A DNA stretch of 64,000 nt from Macrosoma leucophasiata (taxonomy: Eukaryota; Arthropoda; Insecta; Lepidoptera; Hedylidae): the NCBI GenBank assembly GCA_036365455.1, contig JAWQUS010000016.1, positions 10,005,001 to 10,069,000 of the forward strand, in the 5' to 3' direction. The notes under the pieces were generated by a model. The model was not told the origin of the DNA, searched no databases, and worked only from the letters and a program-made list of their open reading frames with translations. A program made the position numbers and the translations under genes. Positions 12,301 to 21,385 of the stretch are shown piece by piece; position 1 is the first letter of the stretch; each line of letters starts with the position of its first letter.

Positions 12301-12550
12301 TCGGTTGCCTAACTAGCATGGTTGGCAATAGATGGCGCTGCTGCTACCATAAAGCAAGGCAATAAATGTGAAGGAAAGATTTGACAAATCGGGCAGGACT
12401 TCAGTAGCTCAATTGGAAGAGCGGCTGGACTAGATTCCCAGTAGGCCGCGAGTTCGAGTCTCGCCTGAAGTCAATTTTTTTTCTTCCCATTTTTCTTTAA
12501 AATAAAATATATTTCACAAGCATGTGTTAATGCGAAATAATATAAAAACA
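12300..12550 (+). mobile_element. tRNA retroposon T, long plus-strand copy
   Basis: A leader with GCTGCTGCTACCATAAAGCA and GATTTGACAAATCGGGCAG precedes a 77-base tRNA-like sequence (12397-12473). A T-rich trailer, TTCCCATTTTTCTTTAAAAT, leads to CACAAGCATGTGTTAATGCG. Leader and trailer match the copy at 31992-32169 on the minus strand. The extended trailer matches 26436-26480. Leader, tRNA and trailer have therefore been copied together. Confidence 0.8.
12397..12473 (+). tRNA. tRNA-like sequence (probably pseudo-tRNA)
   Basis: The acceptor stem is perfect: GACTTCA at 12397-12403 pairs with TGAAGTC at 12466-12472. The D arm is GCTC/GAGC. The T arm is GCGAG-TTCGAGT-CTCGC. An A box TAGCTCAATTGG and a B box near AGTTCGAGTCT are present. 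The anticodon stem is weak (CTGGA against CCCAG, with the A opposing C). The loop CTAGATT would read AGA if that stem forms, but a serine tRNA needs a long variable arm, which is missing. Together with its recurrence in mobile copies, this argues for a tRNA-derived SINE head rather than a functional gene. Confidence 0.45.
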
Positions 12551-12559
12551 ATTACATAC

Positions 12560-12702
12560 AAAGCGTTCAAAACGGCACACTCACACAAACATGCGCATCT
12601 ACGAGGCCTCTAAGCGGTTCTCGCAGTGCTACAGTAGCGAGTGTCGCGTCGAGACGAGCGGTCACGTTGCGATTTGTTTTTATTTCCAAGAGTGTTTTAA
12701 AG
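12560..12702 (+). promoter_or_regulatory. Candidate 5' UTR of a THAP-like exon
   Basis: Composition shifts from AT-rich to CpG-bearing sequence (GTCGCGTCGAGACGAGCGGT at 12641) just before the ATG at 12703. The start context is AAAGATGC, with A at -3, which is favourable in insects. I see no clear TATA box. The link to transcription is inferred from composition and position only. Confidence 0.25.
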
Positions 12703-12810
12703 ATGCCACGAGCGTATTGCGTGGTATACGACTGTTTGAACTCTGCATCATCAAAACCGGAGCTATCGTTTTTGAAAGGCAAGAATGATGTATTGTTATA
12801 TAATATCTAA
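12703..12810 (+). CDS. Candidate first exon of a THAP-type zinc-finger protein
   Basis: The ATG at 12703 opens a 35-codon frame beginning MPRAYCVVYDC and continuing through LNSASSKPELSFLKGK to a stop at 12808-12810. THAP domains (DNA-binding C2CH fingers found in P-element transposases and many host proteins) begin at the N-terminus with Met, a short stretch, a C-x(2-4)-C pair, then an Asn and a Leu-Ser/His-Phe segment. The first 27 residues fit that order, with C6 and C11. The second Cys-x2-His half is absent, so a downstream exon would be needed. A possible GC-type splice donor (AAAG/GCAAGA) lies at 12776-12785. The frame could be a live exon, a decayed P-like transposon or a retrocopied fragment. 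Confidence 0.4.
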   Translation: MPRAYCVVYDCLNSASSKPELSFLKGKNDVLLYNI

Positions 12811-12824
12811 CATATTTAAAAAAA

Positions 12825-12985
12825 TCTCGTGTGACAGTGTTTGTAACAAAACTCCTCCGCAGCGGCTAGACCGATCATTATGAAATTTTGTCTGCATGAG
12901 AATCGGTTGTAGTCTTTTTTTATATCCCTAAATGGTAAGGGTGATTCTCATCATTTTTTTTTTCGATTTTTTGGACAGTTAATTT
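12825..12985. repeat. Dispersed repeat fragment
   Basis: The order CTCCTCCGCAGCGGCTAGAC, CGATCATTATGAAATTTTGT, CTGCATGAGAATCGG, ATCCCTAAATGGTAAGGGTG and a T-run before TTTTTTGGACAG resembles a repeat I recall as widespread in insect genomes. It occurs only once in the window, so the assignment rests on memory of the family. Confidence 0.5.
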
Positions 12986-13440
12986 GTTTATCTTACCTCT
13001 AAGGCGATACGAAGTTCGCCGGGGTAGCTATTTATTATCCTGCTAACCCGAATGGGTGAGGGGAAGAGAAACTCGCCCGGTCTCGACAACTCGTTGCAGT
13101 ATTCCACAGATTGTACTGTCGTCAGAATTATAAAAATCACCCAAGTACTCAGTTTTGTTACTTTTAAGACAAAACAAAAAACAAAGATCTACAAGTTATA
13201 TCAAAATTAAACTGTCTGCCGTACTTAAAACTATAATAATAATAAGATCAAGGTTGGATCATGGGTCAAATACAGAAGGCGGTACTCCTCGGCACGGCAC
13301 GTATAGTGAGGAGGTTCCTGTCTCCGTGACCCTAACCACTGATAGCTTGAACCCTGTTCCCGCTGCCGGCGGCGCACTAATTTTTTAATTTCCTATAGTA
13401 TATGTTTGTTTTTTTTATAACTACTTATGTTTGTAAAAAA
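12986..13440. other. Unclassified sequence with GC-richer patches
   Basis: A GC-richer segment at 13020-13100 and another at 13250-13380 are separated by an A-rich stretch. The 77-codon plus-strand frame at 13155-13388 has no motif. The patches may be LINE remnants. Confidence 0.3.
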
Positions 13441-13445
13441 TATTA

Positions 13446-13612
13446 AACCTGTGTCGTGGGTGCCGTTGTACACATACAACACATACACAAACACCCAGAC
13501 CCGAAACAAATACCTGTAGGCCATACAAATATTTGTTCCGGTGCGGGCATCGAACCCGCGACCCTTCGAATCAAACGGTGGTTTCGCACCGCTGGACTAA
13601 CCGGGTCGTTTA
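13446..13612 (-). mobile_element. SINE-1 copy, minus strand
   Basis: Same order as 18764-18965, reversed: the tRNA-like head ends at GACCCGGTTAGTCCAGCGG (minus strand, up to 13610), the B box GGTTCGATGCC is near 13550, and the body ends at CCCACGACACAGGTTTA. The 3' tail found in other copies after GGTTTATACC is missing, so the copy is 3' truncated or has diverged. Confidence 0.85.
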
Positions 13613-13742
13613 GGCCGTTTTGATTCATTTCACAATTCGCATCATTTTGAATCGTTATATCTTAACAACTTTTAAGTACTTATTGACTATATGTTTCAAA
13701 GACAAATAGTATTTATTTATCCAATACTATTATTTTTTATCT

Positions 13743-13856
13743 GCCTCAGTAGCGTAGTGGTAGCAGGTCACTACTATTACGCTGGAGGTCGTGGGTTCGA
13801 TTCCCGGGTCGGGGATATTAGAGATAACGGTTTAAAATCCTTTATCTCTGCTTCTA
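13743..13856 (+). mobile_element. SINE-2, 5' part with tRNA-like promoter
   Basis: The A box is TAGCGTAGTGG at 13750-13760, the B box GGTTCGATTCC at 13794-13804. A conserved GAGATAACGG..TTATCTCTG segment follows. The element continues at 14039 after an insertion. An 8-bp TACTATTA at 13725-13732 and 14233-14240 could be its own TSD, but ten unexplained bases separate it from the head, so this is weak. Confidence 0.85.
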
Positions 13857-14024
13857 AAATAGGTCGAGTTCTGTCTGATGGTGGGGTCAAAAGTCTTAGG
13901 AATCGGCGTGCATGTATGAAGAGAATGATGAAGGTAGACGAAGCACGAGAGGTTTGTCAGAACCGGGATGTCTGGCGCTCTACACTCTCTGCCTACCCCG
14001 TTAGGGACCTGGCGTGAAGATACA
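13857..14024 (+). mobile_element. Element A (LINE 3' end), nested in SINE-2
   Basis: A 168-bp insertion flanked by 14-bp direct repeats TATCTCTGCTTCTA at 13843-13856 and 14025-14038. The sequence starts at AAATAGGTCGAG and ends in TGGCGTGAAGATACA. Part of it is open and reads MKRMMKVDEAREVCQNRDVW, then RSTLSAYPVRDLA and stop. This resembles the conserved tail just before the stop codon of RTE/CR1-like reverse transcriptases (acidic helix, then D-R-x-x-W-R). I infer a 5'-truncated LINE end or a discrete short element derived from one. Confidence 0.8.
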
Positions 14025-14038
14025 TATCTCTGCTTCTA

Positions 14039-14231
14039 TTGGGATTTTTCCATTTTCTGGAAGTTTCCCAGTACCCCGGAGTTTGGTAATGTGCCCGGAG
14101 ATGGCAACAGGTTCGCCACCTGTTACATGGGCCAAAAACGTGACCGGCGAGTCGTGGGTGTTTGCATGTATGATTGAATGCATGCATTTACCTCTGCCTA
14201 CCCCTTCGGGGATAACAGGCGTGAAGTTACG
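14039..14231 (+). mobile_element. SINE-2, 3' part after the nested insertion
   Basis: It resumes with TTGGGATTTTTCCATTTTCT and continues through AGATGGCAACAGG, CACCTGTTACATGGGCC, CCGGCGAGTCGTGGGTGT and GCATGCATTTACCTCTGCCT to TACAGGCGTGAAGTTACG-like sequence. This matches the uninterrupted copy at 25235-25522. The several short open frames here are by-products. Confidence 0.85.
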
Positions 14232-14654
14232 TTACTATTACAGGGTAACCAATAAAAAAAATAGTCAACATCTCAATACGATTGATTAAACGTCAGTAAA
14301 TGCAAAAATAATAACACCATTATTTAAAAAAATTAGTGACACCCCTGTTGCTTCAATGGAGTGTAGGTAAATATTTTATAAAATGGGCTTAGTTTCCATA
14401 CTGTTTGTATCTATTTACTGTGCTTGCACGAACTTCGAGGAGCGGTGATCCCAGGAAAATCAATTTATACTCGTCTTCAATTTATGGAAATTTTGCCCAT
14501 GTTATGTTTAAATTATTTTTATTAGATGAAAATGTTGGTAAAGCATGAATATATTTTTTTATTTTCAGTTATTTAATTCATCTTGAATAGATTTCCTGTT
14601 CTTTCTTTTCATGGTTTACTATACGTATTTTTATTTTCTGGCTAAAATACTATT

Positions 14655-14720
14655 TTATTTAAAAAAAACAGCCAAGTGCATGTTGGGACACACGCTAAGT
14701 AGGGTTCCGTTTTCTCAAGT
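14655..14720. repeat. Family E 5' fragment, degraded
   Basis: GCCAAGTGCATGTTGGGACA followed by a GGGTTCCGTTTT motif matches the start of the repeats at 1568 and 51840. Only the head is present. Confidence 0.45.
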
Positions 14721-14760
14721 ACATTTTATTTATTTAAACTTTAAAGCACACATTATAATA

Positions 14761-14834
14761 AATATAACTATGTTAAGAAAAACAGACTTCAAAACTGAAA
14801 AGTAAAAAATAATAAAGATTTAATTGTAGTTATA
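14761..14834. repeat. Left arm of a 74-bp inverted repeat
   Basis: This arm pairs with 15121-15194. By reading, three of 74 positions differ. The arm contains a CAGACTTCAAAACTG core. Confidence 0.85.
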
Positions 14835-14937
14835 AGCTACCTTTTATTTATATGTGCTTATTGTGCCAAGCCTTAAAAAAAAAATTATATTTTAATCACT
14901 TAAATATGAATACGAGCAAATTAATATACTGAACAAA

Positions 14938-15036
14938 ACTTAACCGGCGAATCGTGGGTATTGCATGTATGCTTAAATTCATGCATTTACCTCTGCCTAC
15001 CCCTTGGGGGATTACAGGCGTGAAGTTACGTTTTAA
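14938..15036 (+). mobile_element. SINE-2 3' fragment
   Basis: Begins ACCGGCGAATCGTGGGTAT and ends GATTACAGGCGTGAAGTTAC, matching the last third of the copy at 25235-25522. It is 5' truncated and lies in the loop between the two arms of the inverted repeat. Confidence 0.8.
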
Positions 15037-15120
15037 TACAATGAAATGCCTACTTTAGTGATTTTGGCTTGGCACCGACTTCAAACCTATTAGTAAACAG
15101 CACATAAATAATAGGTAGTA

Positions 15121-15194
15121 TATAATTACAATTAAATCTTTATTATTTTTTACTTTTCAGTTTTGAAGTCGGTTTTTCTTAACGTAGTTATATT
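15121..15194. repeat. Right arm of a 74-bp inverted repeat
   Basis: Reverse complement of 14761-14834 with about three mismatches; contains GTTTTGAAGTCGGTTTTTCT. The arms are separated by 286 bp. Confidence 0.85.
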
Positions 15195-15678
15195 TATTTA
15201 ATACTTTTTAGTTTATTGCTGCATTGCCAATTAGATTAATGTTCACATCTGTTCAATTAGTAAAATCTGACTTTTTTAGCTTCGTGACAATTAGATACCT
15301 AATTTAAATTGTTTAGATACAAAATTATTACACGACTATACGAAATCAATGAAAAAATGTTATCCACGAAGGAGTAAATAAGCTGTGTTGTGTCATCGAT
15401 GAGTAAATGTGTCATTGTCACTTGTTGTCATGCGCATTAGGACTATCTAGGACGTCAGTGGATTCAACGCACTGTATGACAACTCGCCGTCTATTCTTAT
15501 TCCTTTAGTCTGAGGTGAAAGTAAGTAGAAAAATGCTCATAAAATAAAAACTGATGGGCCTATCTGAATCAAATTCTTATGGTACCAATTCGAAACTATT
15601 CCGCATCAAACAATAAAAGAATTAGGTAAATCGGTCCAGAAATCTCGGCGAAATTCGCGTACATACATAAAAAAAAAG

Positions 15679-15714
<36 letters not shown>

Positions 15715-16230
15715 TATATATACCGGCCGAAATGAAAACCTTCTCGTTTTTTTGAACTCGGTTAAAAATTAGGTACATGAGGTGGACTTGATGTCTTTAG
15801 GCATTATCTGCCAGTCATCCTTAAGGTTGTAAAAGGAAAACCACGAAATGTTACAGAAAAATAAAAAGAACTTTACTATAAAATAAAAACTACTATCACT
15901 AAAACACAAAGCAGATAATTACTTACATACGTACATAACTAAAGATATTATATAAGTTGATCGACTATTGCCTGTGAAGTTGTTGAGTTTACTTACCTGT
16001 GACAGTTGACAGTTATTCCTTTTAAATTCAAAAATGCATGCCGATAGTACGTTTTGTAGATAGTATCTACACAATTTTTTCACAAGTGCAATTTCCACCT
16101 TTTATCTGGCAGAGAGAAATAGAGATACTTGATACTTGACTCTTACAATAATTTGGATTTTAAAGCTAATTATTTCACATAGGGATTCTTAAAGCGAAAA
16201 ATTATCTTCTCAATCTCGCAATATTCTTAA
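15195..16230. other. Unclassified sequence with an (AT)n run
   Basis: No gene recognised. Positions 15681-15712 are a near-perfect AT dinucleotide microsatellite; a 60-codon frame over it is low complexity. The rest is AT-rich. Confidence 0.45.
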
Positions 16231-16234
16231 AAAA

Positions 16235-16478
16235 ACATATCCAAAGATACCCCACACGATAGAATGTGTATGAAAAAAATGCATTCCCAATTTACGTGTA
16301 GGGTTCCCTAAAATATATATTATTAGAAGATAAGACTTTATTAAACCACTGTGTAGGCGTGATTAATATGTTTATTCATACCAAATTACTAATAGTCTCT
16401 GAGCTTATTGCGGACGAACGGACGGACGGATATGTAATGTGAATCTTTAAGGGTACCTTGTAGCCTACGGAACTCTAG
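16235..16478. repeat. Family E repeat, 3' half
   Basis: The order AAACATATCCAAAGATACC, CACACGATAGAATGTGTATG, TTACGTGTAGGGTTCCCTA, AAACCACTGTGTAGGC, CGGACGGACGGA and CCTACGGAACTCTAGG corresponds to the 3' half of the repeat spanning 51832-53098. Its final TACGGAAC motif is the inverse of the GTTCCGTA near the 5' end of complete copies. Confidence 0.55.
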
Positions 16479-16737
16479 GTTTATTTATCCAAGCTGGATT
16501 TTCAAAGATATTATATTTCGGAATGCTAAACATACACAGATTGCATCTAAGGAATGAATATGATAAATTTGAAAGAGTCTCAGAGATTTTGAAGAATTTT
16601 AGACTCGGTTCCTTTACGTTATGTCGAGTTAGCGTATTAGCCACCATTTTATATGTGTATATTCCTAAAAATATAAAGCATATTTGCTCATAAAAATAAC
16701 TAACAGGTACTTTAGAGTATTTACGTAGAATTTTAGT

Positions 16738-16864
16738 ATGTATCTTAACGCCAGGTCCCTAACGGGGTAGGCAGAGAGTGTAGAGCGCCAGATATCCCGG
16801 TTCTGACAAACCTCTCGTGCCTCGTCTATTTTCATCATTCTCTTCATACATGCACGCCGATTCC
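16738..16864 (-). mobile_element. Element A copy with 12-bp TSD
   Basis: Direct repeats TAGAATTTTAGT lie at 16726-16737 and 16865-16876. The insert is the reverse complement of element A, ending (5' in element sense) at GGAATCGGCG, so it is shorter than the copies at 13857 and 28492. The peptide MKRMMKIDEAREVCQNRDIW is still open on the minus strand. Confidence 0.85.
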
Positions 16865-16879
16865 TAGAATTTTAGTGAT

Positions 16880-18760
16880 GTAGGTTATACCTAAATAACG
16901 AATATTCAGTCCAAGTAGACATATCGTTGTGATAATGTATGAAGTTCTATTTAAAATACTTTTATTACCGGTTGAACAAATTAGAATTTTAATTGCCTAG
17001 ATCATTATTTTTTTTGATTTTTCAAAGAATATACGACTAGCTACAATTACATCGGTGAGGTAAGATTAGTAGTAGGTAATTTTAATCAATACCAAACTAC
17101 CTACATAAACATGTCTTTTACGTATTATATATGGGACACGAGCAAATTAAAACAACTTCAAGAAAGAAAAACGAGACGTTAATAAGTTGAGTAGGTATAG
17201 CAATATACCAATAACAGTTTTTTTACATTACAATTTTAAGAAATGATTATCACATATTGAGGAAAAAAATATTTCAAATATTTGTAAGTGCGTTAAAGCT
17301 AATTGGGTTGCGGCAGAGTTACATTATTATGGTTCTTAAATAAATAAATGTTATGAAAAATTAAGCAATGTTAGCTACCAGTATTATTGAGATATTTACA
17401 TTATTATAAAATAGCACTTAATATGCAATCATTAACATTTTTATATAATGTAGCAATGTCTATTTAACATAACAATTTTATGAGAGATATTATTTTAATA
17501 ACATTTATATTTCTATATTATGGGGAATGTTAATCCACTAATTGACGTTGATATTTTGTATGTATGTTACTCTAGAAGCCTATTGAGTGTGTTAAGTGTT
17601 TGTAGTAGAGGTCTAATATCATCTGTACTATTTATTATATATGAGCAAGTACAGAAATTATAATTTTATGTGATAGTCAACCCAAATTTCGCTAGTTCTC
17701 AGTTTATGTGGTCCAGTGTTGACTGAGGTGATAGGTATTTGCCTGACTGATACCTGACTGTCCATCGCACAGTCCCGTAAATTCCCTATGTATTGGTCAT
17801 AATCAACGCTTCGCCAGGCTTAGTCATTATATGTACTTTTATATCAACGTATTAATATATAATGTTAAGTTTTATCTTGAGTCGATTGAAAGAATATATA
17901 GACTCGTCATTCTGATAATATCGGTTTTAAGAAGAAACTGGAAACAATCGAACAAGTTGAGACAAATGAATCTCGGTAAACTTAATTCTTTTTTCAATTC
18001 TTCGATTGTGCTTTCAGTTAGCACAAAGTTGTATTCTCTTTTCTCGACTTCCGTGTTAAAATAATTATATCCTTTAAATAAAGCATTAGGTGGATTCGTT
18101 CCAACTCATGAATACATTTTGATTTGATTTTTAGTGCATAGGCGAGCGTAGACTAAAATCACAATGGTTAATTTAGCTGATAAACCCTTGCCGATCTGTG
18201 TAAAATTGTTATTGATACGCAATTTATTACGTCCAATCAAAAGCTTTAATTGGCGGAGTGAACATAGGTTAAGAGTACAAAATATTTACGTCAAATTATC
18301 GAAGTATTGAATAAAACGTAATCACATTTCAATATTTGCCGAATCGCTGATGATATGCTGATGGCGATAGCAAAATACCGATCATTGCGTTAACAATGCT
18401 ACAATCACAAACCACAACAAAGCGAAATCTATATGAAGTGATGTGCGGTCGTTGACTTCAAACGTGAACGATTTTTTAAATCGAATATAATAACGCACGA
18501 CTGAGTTTTGTGAATATTGGGGCGGGATGTTTATTTTTGGAAAAGCTGTAACGGCTGGCTTGAAACCGAGAGATTCAATATAATCTTGATTGATGAAACC
18601 GTGATTTTTCGATTGATATGCAAGGACAGATAACCTTGCAAGCTACTCACTTCAAACTGTATTCTGATTTTGATATTTCCAAATGGACGTGCATGCACAA
18701 TTTTTAACGTTGGTATTATCATTGTAGGCGTAAATATTGAAATGGTAATGGATTTGTTTA
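16880..18760. other. Unclassified AT-rich sequence
   Basis: No gene or recognised element. A 77-codon plus frame at 17831-18064 and a 63-codon minus frame at 18531-18722 show no motifs. Confidence 0.4.
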
Positions 18761-18763
18761 GAT

Positions 18764-18965
18764 GACCCGGTTAGTCCAGCGGAGTGAGATGACCGTTTGA
18801 TTCGAAGGGTCGCGGGTTCGATCCCCGCACCGGGACAAATATTTGTATGGCCTACAGATATTTGTTTCGGGTCTGGGTGTTTGTGTATGTGTTGTATGTG
18901 TACAACGGCACCCACGACACAGGTTTATACCTACTGTCGGGCTGTGAGTGTAAGCGTATTTCTTT
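18764..18965 (+). mobile_element. SINE-1 copy, best preserved
   Basis: The head forms a tRNA-like unit at 18764-18837: acceptor GACCCGG against CCGGGAC (six of seven pairs), A box TAGTCCAGCGG at 18772-18782, B box GGTTCGATCCC at 18815-18825. The body has AAATATTTGTATGGCCTACA, GTTTCGGGTCTGGGTGT, a TGTGTATGTGTTGTATGTG run and CACCCACGACACAGGTTTAT, then a tail ending GAGTGTAAGCGTATTTCTT. Transcription would be by RNA polymerase III from the internal boxes. The 87-codon minus frame across it is spurious. Confidence 0.9.
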
Positions 18966-19214
18966 TTCTTTAAATGTTTTAATTTTATTTTAAATTAGGA
19001 TGTTTTATCTTGTAGAACAAGATGTAACACAAATACGTATAAACATATCAAAAGATTCGAATTCGGCTTTGAAGGAAAATTAACGGAAGTGGTATAACAT
19101 AACGTTTTTCTAAATTACACCGAGGCACTGATGGTTATCTGTCAATTTGTTTTCAGTTTGTAACTATTGTTATATCTCTCTCTGTCTGTTAACGTTATTG
19201 TGTACCTATTTTAT

Positions 19215-19405
19215 ATTTTTTCTTATAGTGTCGCAAACCCCGCCTTCTTAGTTATAAGTTTCTCTTTTTTTCTTGGGTTGCCTGGAAGAGATCGCTCTTC
19301 TAGCGATAAGGCCGCCCTTTGATTCACAATTTACTTAAGTTTCTTTTTATGTATCCTTGTGTCTTTGGTGCGCAATAAAGAGTATTTACTTATTTATACG
19401 TAAAA
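19215..19405 (+). repeat. LINE or SINE 3' tail fragment
   Basis: The order GTTGCCTGGAAGAGATCGCT, CTAGCGATAAGGCCGCCC, TGTCTTTGGTGCGCAATAAA and GAGTATTTACTTATTTAT is the recurrent lepidopteran retroelement 3' end with an AATAAA signal and a TATT-type tail, as I recall the family. It is 5' truncated near 19215. Confidence 0.6.
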
Positions 19406-20145
19406 AATCTCTTTTTTAGTTCTCGCTGATTCAAGTTTGACAATAACAACTCTTAACAACTGAACGCAGTCGGATAAAAATCCGTATATAGTATAAATAC
19501 GGCCCCGCATCGAGAACTACGGCTAGCTAGCCTACCATGAATTTAAAACGTCCATTAATATGCGAAATGAATGTAAATTAAAATGTTACTACTTCAATGA
19601 GACATTTATCAAGCGTTTACGTTTACATTACATCACATTAACCTAGCTGCCTAGAGTTATGTAGGTCGTTAGGTTTCCTAAGCAAAAATACTCATAACAC
19701 ATTCACGTTACATTTATGTCTTTTATATGTGAAATTTCTCACAATTGCGCCTCCTTTTACGAAAAAAATGACGTGAATACATAATTAAAAAAAGGAAGTC
19801 AACTTATTTAGGTCGCTGGTAATTAGCTAGTCTCGTTCCGTGCCTACCTAAGTTGCTAATAAATTTGTTTTATTTATAAACAACTCCTTTAATCTTATAA
19901 ATCATGCTGAATGAAATGGACGCCGACAGGTATCTCATTTTGTTAATTTATATCAGAGATAATAATTAAACGAATAAATAAAATTAAAGTGATGTACGAT
20001 TATTTTAATTTTGTGTGAAATATTCACAGCAATGCAGACGTTATGAAGTATCTTGTCCCTAATAAATATTAATATCATAGACCAGGTATCAAGTGAATAT
20101 TATGCTCCCAATATACTGGTTTAAAGCCTTTAGGAATTTTCACTA
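19406..20145. other. Unclassified AT-rich sequence
   Basis: No gene, RNA or recognised repeat. Confidence 0.4.
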
Positions 20146-20181
20146 ATTGAAATAAAACTATTTTTCGGATTAATCTCGCGT
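20146..20181 (+). mobile_element. Penelope-like terminal fragment, part 1
   Basis: ATTGAAATAAAACTATTTTT, CGGATTA and ATCTCGCGT match the left terminus of the Penelope-like element at 39801-39833 and 40153-40190. The sequence resumes at 20494 after a 312-bp insertion. Confidence 0.65.
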
Positions 20182-20493
20182 CTTTATCATATTAGCCGAA
20201 AGATATCCACTGCTAAACCAAGTTCTCCCCATAAAGGGATATGCCATTATCGCCACGCTTGGCATGCGGATTGGCGATAACAGTGGCGGTAGTTTTATTG
20301 CAGGACGCTGCTGCCCATCTTGCGTTATTGTAGTCTATATATATATATATACTACCCATCCCAATGGGGCATTGGAATGATTTGGCCGCTATTGTTCGGT
20401 TGATTGACTGCACTGGTGGAAGAAATATCTTCCGTAGAAGAAAATTCTTGGAAGCTAGTGAGCGCTGGGCTCATCACGTCCCGACGCCACCTT
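20182..20493 (-). mobile_element. RTE-tailed retroposon inserted in a Penelope terminus
   Basis: The insert is flanked by 9-bp ATCTCGCGT at 20173-20181 and 20494-20502. On the minus strand it contains GCCAAGCGTGGCGATAATGG and ends AGCAGTGGATATCTTTCGGC plus TAATATGATAA. The same tail closes the RTE LINE end at 33850-33890 (AGCAGTGGACGTCTTATTGC, TGATATGATGATG). Related copies are at 49380 and 51640. It contains a short (AT)n run at 20337-20350. No protein is encoded. Confidence 0.7.
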
Positions 20494-20530
20494 ATCTCGC
20501 GTATGTTATACTAAAACTAAAACGTTTATT
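20494..20530 (+). mobile_element. Penelope-like terminal fragment, part 2
   Basis: ATCTCGCGTATGTTATACTA followed by AAACTAAAACG continues the terminus that starts at 20146, matching 40153-40175. No Penelope coding sequence follows, so this is a solo terminal fragment. Confidence 0.6.
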
Positions 20531-21278
20531 TGCAATTTCATTCACTAAACTTAGTTTTAAGATCATTGGATTGGAAATACATACCTACACATTCAGATTT
20601 CACGATATCTGACGTTTGGATTTTGCATCGCCGAGCTTGAGTGAGCGAACTACCGAGTAATCTCAAACTATTAGTAACAAACGTTCTTCCGATTGAGTAA
20701 ATATGTCACTCGAGTCGCACTAATTGAAGCAAAAACATTATTCAGGCGGTAGATTTTGATGGATGGTCAGTATTTTTCTTGCAGTGTCGTGTTTATGTTG
20801 TTCATGTTTCGTGATAAATTACAGTTGTTTCAGTTAAAGTATGCGCCACGTGCTGATTACGGTCTCCCGAGCATGACACTACTTTTGTACGAAGTTCTGA
20901 TAAGTACCCAGTTTCAAGGAGCTCATCCCATTTGTTTAATAGTAACTTCGAAGACTAGGCATACGAAGTATACTTGGGATAGAATATTTTTGTTTATTAC
21001 TAGATCCATTAGAGATTCTTTGCTTACCACCAGACACAACGTCTAGCATGAAATATTATTTTCTGTCTCGTTATGATAAAGCTATTCTAATGATTACATA
21101 TTGAGTGTATTATGTATGTTATGAATTAAATATACCTACTTCACATTAATGATTGTAAAGGTACATATTTCTACTAATAATATATGCATTTTAGAACGCA
21201 TATTTATTATTAATTCATTTCTTTAAAAAGAGATATAGTAGTAAGAATAAATAAGATAAGAATTTATTATTGTATGTA
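20531..21278. other. Unclassified sequence
   Basis: A 96-codon plus frame (20756-21046) is open but has no recognisable motif and sits in AT-rich DNA. No repeat identified. Confidence 0.35.
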
Positions 21279-21385
21279 TGTATCTTCACGCCAGGTCCCT
21301 AACGGGGTAGGCAGAGAGTGTAGAGCGCCAGATATCCCGGTCCAGGCAAACCTCTCGTGCCTCGTCTACCTTCATCATGCAATTA
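21275..21385 (-). mobile_element. Element A copy, truncated
   Basis: TGTATGTATGTATCTTCACG begins the tail, then CCAGGTCCCTAACGGGGTAG and GCAGAGAGTGTAGAGCGCCA, ending at CTTCATCATG. It is about 110 bp, the shortest copy. No convincing TSD was found. Confidence 0.8.

Noticed and set aside
12397..12473. Functional tRNA gene
   Set aside because: The cloverleaf pairs well in acceptor, D and T arms but has a weak anticodon stem, an implausible anticodon reading, and sits inside a retroposed unit found three times.
18764..18837. Functional tRNA gene in SINE-1
   Set aside because: One acceptor mismatch, and four copies with the same body and tail show it is a SINE head.
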